Positions 10,461 to 20,979 of a DNA stretch of 64,000 bases are shown piece after piece; the stretch's first letter is position 1, and every line of letters begins with the position of its first letter. The DNA comes from Jackrogersella multiformis (taxonomy: Eukaryota > Ascomycota > Sordariomycetes > Xylariales > Hypoxylaceae). A program made the position numbers and the translations under genes. The notes under the pieces were generated by a model that was not told where the DNA came from, made no database searches, and saw nothing but the letters and a program-made list of their open reading frames with translations. Where the stretch lies: the NCBI GenBank assembly GCA_902806575.1, contig CADCXD010000008.1, positions 1 through 64,000 of the forward strand, given 5' to 3'.

Positions 10461-10881
10461 TTAAACAATTGCTGCTATGATTGCAAGGCCTACGCCGATC
10501 GATAACGGCATATGAACATCAGCTTTCCCAACGCCCGAGTCGGTCTGATTAGTATTATTGTTGCTGCTGCTAGGTCTCTTTCTCGGATCTCGCCTCACCG
10601 CGCTTGAGGGGGAGTCGTTGACTAAAGTTATAACGCTAAATGTCTTGTCAATAATTGAGTCGTCGGACGGAAGTGTAAACTCACTTCTCTTCGGCAGGAA
10701 TAACATTATGAGCCTTATGGGAGACATCATCCAAGGTCGAGAATTTTAGAAGAGTTACCGAATTATCGTTCTGAACGTCTCGCAACCACACAGCTTTATC
10801 TTCTTGAGTTCGACATAAGCCAGTAGAAATTAAGCCGGCTGATGCTAATATAGCCTGGACGAGGAAAGTTTTCCCAACCAT
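10461..10881 (-). CDS. Small predicted GPI-anchored surface protein
   Basis: The proposed model is complement(10461-10635, 10685-10881), 123 residues, with a 49-base intron (donor GTGAGT, acceptor ATTTAG). The N-terminus MVGKTFLVQAILASAGLISTGLC is a signal peptide. The C-terminus has a Ser/Asn-rich linker, a plausible omega site around SGVGKA and a final hydrophobic tail (LSIGVGLAIIAAIV), the layout of a GPI-attachment signal. The core is a short conserved-looking segment (VWLRDVQNDNSVTLLKF). A cell-wall or membrane-surface protein is inferred. Without the intron the frame breaks at a TGA inside the donor, so either the intron is real or the gene is frameshifted. The small size and unusually short intron lower confidence. 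Confidence 0.55.
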
Positions 10882-11985
10882 GATCGGCTGGCGACGAGGT
10901 TCACGTAAAGCTGAGGTTAACCTAGTTCGTACAGCGGACTAACGTCTAAGAAGCGAAAAGTTCTGAAAACTAGCCGGATAAGCGAGGATAAGCAGAGATA
11001 TTAGAAATTGGTGAAAGCTGTCGAATTATGTTGGAGGTGACGATACAGGCGATTCTATTAAATAGCAAAAATGTGTCGTCTAATGCCCGCCACCTACGCA
11101 AGATTACTATGAACATCTGTGGATGGCAGGAAATCAGGATAAGGACGTGTAACTAAAGGGATTCGCTCACCTTATCATGAACTTGGATCTGCCCTGGTGG
11201 CTACGAGAATACCTGTGGCTACGAGAATGCCTGGTGGTTATGAGAATGATTTGCGAGTTACCTACCTACCTAAGGTAGGCTAGGGGTAGGTAGGTACCTA
11301 GGGTAGGCACTCTAGTGCGGCTGAGATATTTGCCAAGCAATTCGCCGCTTAAATACTATTTAGATATTCGTCCAGTTATCATTTCTTTGGAACTATGGAT
11401 TTGTCCTATCCAAAACTGGTGATATGCTGCTTACTGCCTACCTTGGTAGGTACCCACGTATATGCAGGATAGACATATTTGATTATTAATCTGTCGGGCT
11501 CACCTTGCCTCGCCTCATATTCTTCAATGTTATGATAGGTACTGACATATGTAGGTAAGTAGATAACATCAAAATCAATGTTGTTATATACCGGGGCCTA
11601 CAACTGGATTGAAAATACATGGTACATATCGCGAGGGATCGCGTCATTTGATCGTTTCTAACCATAACGTCATCAAATTTAAGCTTTAGACCCTTGCAAC
11701 TGTAAATAGGTACTTACTTAAGTACATCCGTACCTGTGTACTTTACAGGGACTAATGCGTACACTAACCTAGATGTCGACATCCCTGTCTTGGCGGTCAC
11801 AAAAGGCAGAAGCGTTCAGAAGCAAAAAAATTAAAAAATTAAAAAAGGTAAAAAAAAACTTTTTTATTTTGAAAAAGAAAACCAATTAAAAATTACTGAT
11901 TGACATAGATGGAATTTGAGGAGTCTGGTTTATTGGAATTTTCCCACTCTACATATACCTATACCATAAAAAACTCTATGACCGA
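10882..11985. other. Intergenic region with palindromes and a short tandem repeat
   Basis: This interval lies between divergent genes and contains several TACCTAGGTA-type palindromes (for example near 11260-11310), a three-copy tandem repeat listed separately, and an A-rich run at 11823-11890. No gene was seen. Confidence 0.5.
11192..11250. repeat. Three-copy imperfect tandem repeat, unit about 18-20 bases
   Basis: The unit CTGGTGGCTACGAGAATAC is followed by CTGTGGCTACGAGAATGC and CTGGTGGTTATGAGAATGA, three adjacent imperfect copies in a non-coding region. No function can be assigned. Confidence 0.7.
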
Positions 11986-13962
11986 TTGACTCGCTGTCGC
12001 TCATTTCATATGTTGGGTATCCGTTGCAATGTACGAAATATCTTCACTCCTTATTCTCCCCTCCTCCGTCGACCGCCGGCTATCCCCTTAACGAGGCGCA
12101 CGGTCGTCTCGTCGCCGTCGAAGGTCCTCGGCTTCACCCAAGTGCAAGCCTCGGGCCCCATAGCCGAGCAACTTGCTGCTACGGGAATATGGATACCACA
12201 TCGAAAGGGCCCCCCAGGTGCTACGAAGGACTCGGACAAGGACTCGGACAAAGACTCGGACAAGGACTCGGACAAGGACTTGGAAAAGGACTCGGACAAG
12301 GGCTCCAAGAAACCCAAGGCACCGAAGGCAACCAAGGCAACCAAAGCACCCAAGGTTAAGGCCGACAAGACGAGAATCAATATCGTAAGCGACAAGCTAT
12401 GCGATGACGTCTTCTCCTATGTCGGTTCTTCTCTCGATCGGCATAAAGGATGCGACCTCATCGACATCTACCCGGGCGCCGGGCTGTGGAGTGGGAAGCT
12501 TCACAACTTTCTCAAGCCCCGGTCCCATATCATGATGGAACCGGATGCCCATATATACGAACCCTTTCTCAAGCCTCTTCTCGATCGGCCTAATACTACC
12601 CTTATTCCGGCTTCGGGGCTCATCTGGCGAGAACTGCAACACGTTCTGACCCCAGAACATCTGCCTCACCAGGTTGTCCCCGATCCGGCTCAGCTGACCC
12701 AGCGCAACGATACTTTACTAGTCACCGCCAACATCGCCTTCCACCCAAAGAGGCGCTTTCTCTCCTTCGAATCCCTAGCAAACCTGATCTTGTATCAGTT
12801 TATCGAATCCATCCGCGCTAGCGGTTTGTTTCAGCGATATGGGCTCGTCAGGATGCTTGTATGGACTCGGCATGATGACAAGTACGGCTTGCTTCCCAAG
12901 GTGATGCAGAAACGTAAGAAGCTATCAATCGATAGCGAGCTCTCCTGCGACTGGGTGCGCGAGGTGTGCGGGCGGGAAGGTTCTGATTCTCTATGGTATG
13001 TTCGCGACAGCGTCATAGATGAGAGCAGCACCCTAGCTGCGTGGAAGAGGATGCAGGCCGCCGGGCTAAAGATGCCTAGGGGGAGGTCCTCTGAAAGCTT
13101 GAAGGCGGCTCGGCAGGCGGCTAAGTCGAAGAAAAGACTCGTACCCGGGTCTATGCCGCCCGTCTTCAAGAGGCGCTTTCAAGAAGCGTTGCTGGAGCTC
13201 GAGGCGGAGCACGAGACCGTGCTCTTCGACAGGTCCTCGGATAAATATAAAAAGATGCGGAGCTACCGCTGGAGGGCCAACTGGGAGGACAAGAAGCACC
13301 AGAGGATGGTTGATATAATAACCGATTTTGACGCCATCACCGCGCTCTGCAAGACGGGCCAGGCAACCCCGGGGGAGATCGAGGCACGTCAAGCAGCGTG
13401 GGTGGAAAAGCTACAGGCTAGCCCCAGGGGATTTATCGACGAATTCATAACCTACAAGGATAACCTCCATTATTACCGGCAAGACCCGCCGCTGCTCCAT
13501 TGGGATCGTCGAGCGTACGAGCCCATGATTGTGAAGCCTGACGAGTTCTTCCCGAATATCGAATGCAGTCTCCTCGACATCCAACCGAAAGAGGCCCACC
13601 CCTTGCTTCGCCAGACGGGCCCCAATTCGAATCGCGCGGGTGATCATTTTGAGCTGGTCATGAGCTCGATGATGACCCAGAGCACTGTTCCCATCAGCCG
13701 GACCCTAGATTCCCTTATGCCAGGCGCTGCCGAGTACATCATGCCTCGCTGGGAGAGCCTCAGAGACGTGGATCACGGAGGAGTACTTCATAGCACACAA
13801 TATACGGAGCTGACTCCCAGAATGTTAAATGCGCGGCAGTGGGAGGAGTTCCTAACGCTCTGGATGGAGTGGCCTTTTCGCCCCGAGTTCCACGAGCTCG
13901 TTGCTCGCACTCACGACGAGGATGTAGATGCTGACAGTTTTCTCAACCCCTTTCACATCTAA
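11986..13962 (+). CDS. mtf1: Mitochondrial transcription factor 1-like, rRNA dimethyltransferase fold
   Basis: This is a 658-residue single-exon protein. The N-terminus is basic and Arg/Ser-rich (with a second possible start at 12010, MLGIRC), fitting a mitochondrial presequence. An Asp/Lys repeat follows at residues 82-105. From about residue 125 it shows an S-adenosylmethionine-binding fold like that of TFB1M/KsgA proteins: motif I as DIYPGAGLWSGKL, an acidic residue in MMEPD, and a motif IV position reading NIAFHP instead of the catalytic N-L/A-P-Y/F. The yeast homologue Mtf1 shares this fold but acts as the promoter-recognition partner of mitochondrial RNA polymerase. The degenerate motif IV agrees with a transcription role here. 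The long C-terminal extension is typical of filamentous fungi. Location in mitochondria is inferred. Confidence 0.75.
   Translation: MTRCRSFHMLGIRCNVRNIFTPYSPLLRRPPAIPLTRRTVVSSPSKVLGFTQVQASGPIAEQLAATGIWIPHRKGPPGATKDSDKDSDKDSDKDSDKDLEKDSDKGSKKPKAPKATKATKAPKVKADKTRINIVSDKLCDDVFSYVGSSLDRHKGCDLIDIYPGAGLWSGKLHNFLKPRSHIMMEPDAHIYEPFLKPLLDRPNTTLIPASGLIWRELQHVLTPEHLPHQVVPDPAQLTQRNDTLLVTANIAFHPKRRFLSFESLANLILYQFIESIRASGLFQRYGLVRMLVWTRHDDKYGLLPKVMQKRKKLSIDSELSCDWVREVCGREGSDSLWYVRDSVIDESSTLAAWKRMQAAGLKMPRGRSSESLKAARQAAKSKKRLVPGSMPPVFKRRFQEALLELEAEHETVLFDRSSDKYKKMRSYRWRANWEDKKHQRMVDIITDFDAITALCKTGQATPGEIEARQAAWVEKLQASPRGFIDEFITYKDNLHYYRQDPPLLHWDRRAYEPMIVKPDEFFPNIECSLLDIQPKEAHPLLRQTGPNSNRAGDHFELVMSSMMTQSTVPISRTLDSLMPGAAEYIMPRWESLRDVDHGGVLHSTQYTELTPRMLNARQWEEFLTLWMEWPFRPEFHELVARTHDEDVDADSFLNPFHI
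12229..12300 (+). repeat. In-frame 12-base minisatellite encoding Asp-Ser-Asp-Lys repeats
   Basis: Six consecutive 12-base units (GACTCGGACAAG and variants) encode DSDK four times, then DLEK, then DSDK, between the presequence and the methyltransferase-like domain of the Mtf1-like protein. It is followed by a Lys/Ala/Pro-rich linker. Repeat length is likely to vary between strains. Confidence 0.9.
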
Positions 13963-15000
13963 CATAGGGCAGGGTGGGTCGAATTATGCATTGTACCTTA
14001 GATAGACCGAGGGTCGGAAGGTGATAGGGCCACGGTTTGTAAGAATTGAATAGCGTAACAGTATAAATGTACCATTACACGAAGAGATAGTCGCCCCTCG
14101 TACTGACACAGAGGCTGCAGGACGCGCACCTATTCAATTAGCAATAGTTACCTACCTAGCTAGTAGGTAAGTACCTAGTCGGGAGGGGAGAGGTGGGATC
14201 ATTAGAGTCTCTGAAGGTTGGCCCGGGACCTCCATCTTTATTTGTTTAACTCTCTTACCTACTCAGGTATGTACATACCTAGAATATAATACCCTAGGTG
14301 GGCAGGATACGAGGTATCCAATGTGACTTGCTAGTGGTTAATCATTGTATAGTTCTTACAGAAGCTCTTCCTTCATAGAAAGTTTCGAGTCTCGTATCTA
14401 AAGTGAGAAGTAACCAAAAACATCCATATACTGACCCTAGAGATTTCTTATATATGCTGCTATTATTCGCAAATCTATGATATTATGATACAAGCTCGGT
14501 ATACTTCTTTAATTTTACTATGTGACACTGAAGCTTTATCGTGCTCTCATGCTTTTATTAATTCTACTCGTGGACGAAACTAAACACACTACCTGAGGTT
14601 AGGTATTTCCCGATGATGTCTAACAGCATAATTTTATGTTAGGTTTGAATATATGAGTTTCCTTTTTCTCACTGTCCTTCTTGACGGATGAGTCGCTCTT
14701 TATGCCTTCTCGATTGCTTATTATGTATGGCTGGTTAAGCCAATAAGGAAATAATAGTAAGCTGATGGTATTGACGTTGATTAGGTGGGTGGGTTTCTGG
14801 TAATATTAAAAAGGCTGATATCGTTAACATTTTGATGACCCGACTCTTCCTATGAATAGCCTATTAGATCCTTCCCATTAACTATCATCGGCAAGAACAT
14901 TTAATGTTATATATCGTGGTCCAGACATGTTACTTACGTCAACCGTAACTAAAGGTACGCTTTATTAACAGCTGGCCTTCTACCCCCGATTACTTATTCC

Positions 15001-15260
15001 TTACCTGCATATAGGTACCTATTTACCTACCTATATTAGTATGCATTAGAAATGGAGATAAACGCGGGGTCAATTCAATACTTAGGTACCTCATATTAAC
15101 AGATATATGTACGTAGGTAGGTAGTATTACCTAACCTACCTAAGTACTTAGTACTTGAATACCTTAGTGCTTACCTAGGTACCTATGTACCTATGTAGGC
15201 AGCTGAAATAAGCACTTAACCGTTAGTCAATTACCTAGTATACGTACCGAGTGTAGGTAA
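15001..15260. repeat. Dense cluster of TACCTAGGTA-type palindromes
   Basis: Many overlapping copies of ACCTAGGT, TACCTACCT and TAGGTAGG occur within about 250 bases. Because each copy is its own reverse complement, the cluster can form alternative hairpins. The same motif is found in nearly every intergenic region of the window and almost never in coding exons. Confidence 0.75.
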
Positions 15261-15544
15261 TCTGTCATCTTGGGGAAAAGGGGAAGCCGTCTGACCGTTA
15301 AGCATAAAACAGCGTGGTGATAATCACAGAAAGGATCGTCATATGGATTTACAGTATTCATATCATTCTCATGTGGCTATGAGTAAGTGATCGTTGAATT
15401 CGTAATGATAGGAGGCTACCTAATACTACACTTGTAGGTAGCATAAAGGAAAATGCCCACTTCCCACCGGGCTGGTACGACGACCTGGTCGGGCCGTTGT
15501 GGTAGGAGATGGGATGAACACAATCAGGTACGGAGGCTCGCACT

Positions 15545-15620
15545 GTATGTAGTGTACCTATGTATAGGTACTCTACCTAGGTACCTACCTAGGTAGGTAC
15601 ATATAGGTAGGTATATTTGA
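15545..15620. repeat. Second dense palindrome cluster
   Basis: This is a compact series of GTACCTA, ACCTAGGT and TAGGTAGGTA motifs, including adjacent TACCTAGGTACCTACCTAGG, forming nested palindromes in the same intergenic region. Confidence 0.75.
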
Positions 15621-16826
15621 TACAGGGCCTTAAGCGAACCGCGGCCGCTGCGCCACCCGTCAGCTGAAAACCCGATCTAGGTACCTAGGTACTTATATTT
15701 TTAATAGATACCTAGGTACTTGTAACAGTTGTAAAAGACATCCATCCATCTTAGTAGCTCTGCATGGTTTTTCTTGGGCGGGTTAACAGAAGGTTACCAC
15801 GATGTGTGAATATCATATTATAGTTACGGTTTTCTAGCCTACAACCATAAATGGCTACATACCTATACTTTTTCAATTCACCTGCGTACCTAAAGTAGTA
15901 GACTTACTTTGTAGGACTAGATATTATCTAGTAAAAGTTACCGGCTAGGCATACATCCATAGTGGGAGGCCCAAGGCATCGGAATCCAATTTACCTCCAG
16001 GGCTTGGACCCACGATCCGTATCAGGTATATGTACAGTACCTAGGTATCCTTAAGAAGGCTAGGTAGATCCATACCATAGAGGAAGAAACTGCAGACACT
16101 GCATTGCACCTGCAAGCACTGCAGTCAATGAGCTGGAGAAGGGGCCCTTACTAACCAGGGCTGCTAGTACGGTTTCCTATTTTCTCTACCTACCTATTAG
16201 TGTAAGTACTTATCATCTAGTTTTTATCTCCTTTCACACTTTCGCATCGTATCAACAAGCTTCGTCTGAATCCGACCTTTTTGACGGCAACTCAATTAAA
16301 ACTTGTGTGTAAAATGAGATAGTCAAGTCATTTGAAGTCGGTCAGTTTATTCTATATAATACTCCACCTTCCTGACTGTATTACCTAGGGTACTCTTGTG
16401 TGACATTTTATCATTTCCCTCTTTACTCTTTTTACATTTTTACAGAGTCGCACCTTTTTCTCTCCCTCTGCTACGCACTTGATATTTTGATGAATACCTG
16501 CTAGTTACTACCTAGGTAGTTGCATTTCTGTTCGTCTTTTCTACACTCCTTTACCGCCTAGGCTACTTAGGTAGGTACCGACTATTAGTCTTCTTCCGAT
16601 CTCTCGACGACCAATCATTTGCTACCCCAGAAGCAAAGTTTTGATCCCATCTATCGTTGCCAGCACTTTTAACTTTTAAACTTCACAGAGCGCCTCTCCG
16701 TTTCCTTGAGTTAACTCGTCGCGCCATCTCATTCAGCTACAGCCTTCGAAAACGGGTCATCCTATTCCAGAAGCCAAGTCGACGTCCGGGCGCCGTCTTC
16801 AGCGCGGCCGACGTCTCTGCTTCGCC

Positions 16827-18923
16827 ATGCGCTCGCCCGCCTTCCCCCCGAGGCGTCCATCTCACCTTGTGCGATACGTCTTTCCGGCCCTCCTCCTCCT
16901 AGGTCTATTCTACTATCTCTCCAATAAACCTCGCGATCCTAAAGCCCCCAATACCTATTCAACTTCCGGCCATGACTTCTCTAAATCGTCGTCATCCTCT
17001 TCCTCTTCCTACAAGCAAGGCGCGCCCGATGTAGTTAACCAACCCGCCAAGAATCCGTCTCCGAATCAAAAACCCGTCCACGGGGATGCAGATGGAGCCA
17101 ACGAACCCGTTCTCGATTCGAAGCCTGCCCCCGTTCAACCTGTCCAGCCCGCCCCACCTAAACCCGCTACTGTACATCCGATTGACGAACTCATCGCGAT
17201 CGCCGACAAGGATTTTAAAGATTTGTTGGCTAGGGAATCGAATACGCTCGCCGAAGCTGCCCAGGCTTATCGCAAACGTCGCGGTCGACATCCACCTCCC
17301 GGCTTTGACAAGTGGTACGAGTTTGCTAAGGAGAATAATGCTCTCGTGATCGAAGACTTCTTTGACCAGATCTATCATGACCTGAACCCCTTCTGGGGTC
17401 TGGATGCCGCTACGATTCGTACCGAGGCCAGGGGCTATGAGATGGTCATCAACATACGCAACGGCAATGCGAGCGCCGAGAGCGACTGGTTCTGGACTCA
17501 GATCTGGCTGGACATGATCCAGACCATCGAGCACCTGCTGCCTGATATGGATATTGCTTTGAACGCAATGGACGAACCTAGACTTGTCGTTCCGTGGGAG
17601 GACATTAATGCCCATATGAAACGAGAGAAGCAGAGTCGAATCCTCAGTCCAAGTAGAAATATCGTCAAGGAATTCCAAAAATTGCCACCCCCGGTCAAGC
17701 ATGACGACAACGACAAGTCCCTCCACACCATCGACAAGGACTGGGAAGATACGAGTAGGATTTACCCCTCTCCCCCGCCCGAGTGTTAACATCTATAGAC
17801 CCGTGTGTGCTGACCCTCGGCAGACCCATATTGGCTGATAGCTCGTCGCGGGTGTCCTCCCGATAGTCCAGCTCGAAAGCAGCCCGCCATGACTTCGTTT
17901 GATGGCAAGCCCAACTTTGGCCCGTCATGGGCGACTCCTCACCAATATCAAGGATATGTGAACAACTCGACGCTCTCGTCCGAATTCTGCCACCAACCTG
18001 ATCTGCAAGGGCTCGAAGGTATCTTTATCAAACCTTTGACTACGTCTTCTACGAAGGTTCTCTTCCCAATGTTTGGAGGAAGCAAACTAGCGACCAATAA
18101 CGAGATCCTCCTTCCCGCTCCTATGTATTGGAACGAGGAGGAACGATTTACGGGGGGCGACGACCATGGGCCGTCTTGGGATAGCAAGGTTGACCCTGTA
18201 ATATGGCGTGGTGTAGCCACAGGTGGCCGCAACAACGAGTCCAACTGGAGGGGTTTCCAGCGACACCGATTCGTGTCGATGAACAATGGAACGAAACTCG
18301 CGCGCGCCGAGGAAGGAGCGGAGTCACCGATCAACTTCGAGCTGCCTAGTTCGACCTATAATCTCGCGGCGCAAAAGGAGAAACGTCTCGGCCCATGGGT
18401 ATCGCAGTGGTCGGACGTAGGCTTTACTGACCTGTTCTGCGATCCTGATGTCGAACCTGAGCAAGAAGACGGGCACTGCATCTACACCGACGAGCACTAC
18501 AAGCCGGTCCTGGGGCAAAAATTGGCGGCTCAATTCTACTACAAGTATCTCCCTGATATCGATGGCAACTCCTTCTCGGGACGCTACCTGGGTTTCTTAC
18601 GAAGCACGAGCTTGCCCATCAAGAGCACGCTCTGGCGCGAGTGGCATGATAGCCGCCTGGTGGCCTGGAAACACTTCGTGCCGATGGACAACCGGTTCGG
18701 TGATTACTATGGCATCATGGAGTACTTCCTCGGCTACGAGGACAGCGTTCCCGGCCATGACGATGCAGCCGAGAAGATTGCCACGGATGGAAAGACCTGG
18801 GCCGAAAAGGTGCTCAGGAAGGAAGACATGCAGGTTTACGTCTTACGATTGCTGCTCGAATACGCACGAATTGCCGACGACCGAAGAGAGAATATGGGTT
18901 GGGTAGATGATTTGTTGGCGTGA
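16827..18923 (+). CDS. CAP10-type glycosyltransferase (GT90), type II membrane protein
   Basis: The exons are 16827-17754 and 17824-18923, 675 residues. The 69-base intron has donor GTAGGA, branch GCTGAC and acceptor CGGCAG, and the join restores the family motif PYWLIARRGCPPDSPAR. The N-terminus has a short basic tail and one membrane helix (residues 15-32, YVFPALLLLGLFYYL), then a Ser/Pro-rich stem, as in Golgi type II glycosyltransferases. The CAP10 domain follows, with GFDKWYEFAKENN, the NPDLQGLEG-like block (here QPDLQGLEG), FGGSKLATNNEILLPAPMYW, WRGVATGGRNNESNWRGFQRHRF and a C-terminal helix. Members transfer xylose or glucose in capsule or glycoprotein synthesis in other fungi; the substrate here is not known. 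The start ATG follows a long pyrimidine-rich leader. Confidence 0.87.
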
Positions 18924-20087
18924 AGGAGACGGGCTCTTTGGCAGTGGTTTACTATGATACATACCCCTATGTGACGAGCTATAGTGTATAACATCGTCGA
19001 TATACCATATGAGGACGGCGTTAGGGTGGGTTACGGCATGGAAATGCTGGCATGTGGACATGGGAGCTGATGAGCTCTAACATGTGGCCATTTGGCCCTG
19101 GACAACCGGCGTTGGATGATGTATTTTAAGACAAATATGAAAGTTCCAATCAGCAGCTTTTGGTAGCAAGAAAGGGAGCCCCGTCTAATGTTTCGTGTCT
19201 CGAGGAGAATTGATACGGATTGGAACAGGCAGTTTCTATTTATTCCCCTTCTTCTCATCAAGATATGGCCCTATATTTATTGCTCCAGTTGGATTCCTCC
19301 CGGTGATTACACGCCGGGGCGTGAATTCCGGCCACAAATCTCAAAATTACAATGCTTCAATACTTTTTTAGATAGGATGTTCCTAAAGCATCTCCCTCTT
19401 CATTAGGCATGTGTACCTAGGGATAGCAATGAGAAGACCACGAGCTCACTAACATTGATATTTACCTAGTCACTTGTACATAGGTAGGCAGGTGGACAGC
19501 TGTGATATCGCCATTATCACGATATTTCCAACTACAGCCATGCCATATGCGCTGCTGCGGTTGCCAAGGTTTAATTGTCGTACCATTCACCCTGCCTGGC
19601 AGCCTGGTAGGTACGATTGAAGATACGAAGTAGAAGGGCTACCTAGGTACTACCTATGACTACCTATGACGTTGCGATACTCTTTATGCAATGCAAGGCA
19701 TTACCTGATTGATGTCTCAGGTCGAAACTGAAATCCTGCCAGCTGCTCTAATCGGGACTAGTGTAGACCGTCACACCTAAAAGCAGGTATAGCTGTGGAC
19801 TAGGGCTGCTAGTTAACTGTTAACTTGGGACGTTTCTTGATGGATCGATCGGGATCGACAGGGCGCCCATAATTACGTACATTGGCGTCCTGGTGGACGT
19901 CATTGCACATGTCAAACACACCGAATCCGGTGAGCTTTGTCGAGTCAAGCTGAAGACTAACTTCTATAATACCCGTAGTCCTTCCAGTCGGGACCATGAT
20001 CGAATCTCCCATTCACAGACAAGAAATAAATCCTGCCACCTCAATACCCTGTTAGAATAAGCCTACTCACACAAGCCACCGACAACA
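18924..20087. other. Intergenic stretch
   Basis: This 1.2-kb interval lies between the GT90 gene and the 75-residue gene. Palindromic ACCTAGGTA motifs occur near 19640. Short frames on both strands lack codon bias. No other feature was seen. Confidence 0.5.
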
Positions 20088-20451
20088 ATGGACGCCCTCA
20101 AAAAATTTGCCGGCAAGTCAGAGTCTACTGGCAACGCCAACAATGCCCAACAAACTGGTCAAAGCAAGGACATTGGGGACAAGAGTGAGCTACACTTAGG
20201 TTCCCATCTACGATATTGAATATTGCTAACCCATACATGCAGTCGCTGATTTCGCCAACAAGAAACAAGGTGGAAAATTATCCGACCAACAACTAGAGAC
20301 CGGCACAGACAAGGCGCGCGAGTTATATGAGAAGTCGACCGGGTAAGTTAATCCCTTACAGATTATATATAACCTTCTCTTATTATGTGGTCGAAAGAGC
20401 TAACAGTGGTTCGCGCGCAGAAACAAGGTCAACTCTAAGTTCTCCAACTAG
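20088..20451 (+). CDS. Conserved small hydrophilic protein, three exons
   Basis: The exons are 20088-20184, 20243-20342 and 20421-20451, encoding 75 residues; no single frame shows it. The introns have donors GTGAGC and GTAAGT, a CTAAC branch before the first acceptor, and join in phase. The protein starts MDALKKFAGKSES, passes through an Asn/Gln/Gly-rich linker and DIGDKIADFANKKQGGKLSDQQLE, and ends KARELYEKSTGNKVNSKFSN. This matches a common family of tiny, highly charged proteins in filamentous ascomycetes that end in K(Y/F)SN. They have no known enzyme domain and are often abundant in stress or conidial stages. The function is unknown. The protein is probably cytosolic, since no signal peptide or membrane segment is present. 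Confidence 0.8.
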
Positions 20452-20979
20452 CCGGCTGAAGCGCGCGGATTGATGGCCGAGGGATTATCAACATGACTTA
20501 ACATGCTTTTACCCTCTTGAAGTTTTGGGATGGTCATAGAGGGTTTTATGCTCTCAAGGCGATGCCAATATGTTAAGTAATATCTTAATCGTCCAGGAGA
20601 TTGTTGCTCCCCAAAATGGAGATTAGATGTACAGCCAAGCTATAGTCTGCCCTTCATTATAAAACCCTTTCAAAACCGCCAGGTTGTTCAAGGGCCGTCT
20701 TCCTTGCATAATGAGGGATTATCTGAGGAGTCGTTTAACCTGTGATGTTCAAATCCCGTGACGCGTAACGCCAAACTAAGCCGCCGTAAATGCCCGACCT
20801 CTCTGCCCTTCACCCAGCCTATAACCAAATAATATCATGGTAACGTTTTAGGTGATAATCCCCGAGAAATCGTAATATTCACACGTACGCAGATGCCCAA
20901 ATATTCTTGTGGGTGGACGAAGCTAGAAATAAATACGATTATTTCCCGCCGTACGATTCATTCCAGACGACACAAGCAC
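20452..20979. other. Convergent intergenic stretch
   Basis: This is non-coding DNA between converging genes. A tRNA-like GTTCAAATCCC string at about 20747 was checked, but no cloverleaf could be built around it. Confidence 0.5.

Larger units (their letters stand above)
13963..16826. other. Long intergenic region rich in TACCTAGGTA palindromes
   Basis: No coding frame in this 2.9-kb interval shows codon bias or a recognisable domain. The palindrome TACCTAGGTA and runs of ACCTACCT/AGGTAGGT recur, most densely at 15010-15260 and 15545-15620. The last several hundred bases are pyrimidine-rich, as in promoters and leaders of fungal genes, and lead into the GT90 gene. Confidence 0.6.

Noticed and set aside
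12051..12395. Minus-strand frame over the DSDK repeat
   Set aside because: Its LSESLSES-type repeat is the reverse reading of the 12-base minisatellite and it has no independent support.
16657..16902. Open frame overlapping the GT90 start in another frame
   Set aside because: Composition is not protein-like, and it overlaps the signal-anchor region of a well-supported gene. It may at most be an upstream leader frame.
16992..17792. 266-codon minus-strand frame opposite the GT90 first exon
   Set aside because: It is long, but the plus strand encodes a conserved glycosyltransferase through the same bases and the minus reading has no domain.
20701..20790. Possible tRNA around GTTCAAATCCC
   Set aside because: The T-loop-like string has no matching five-base T stem and no A-box or acceptor stem could be paired around it.
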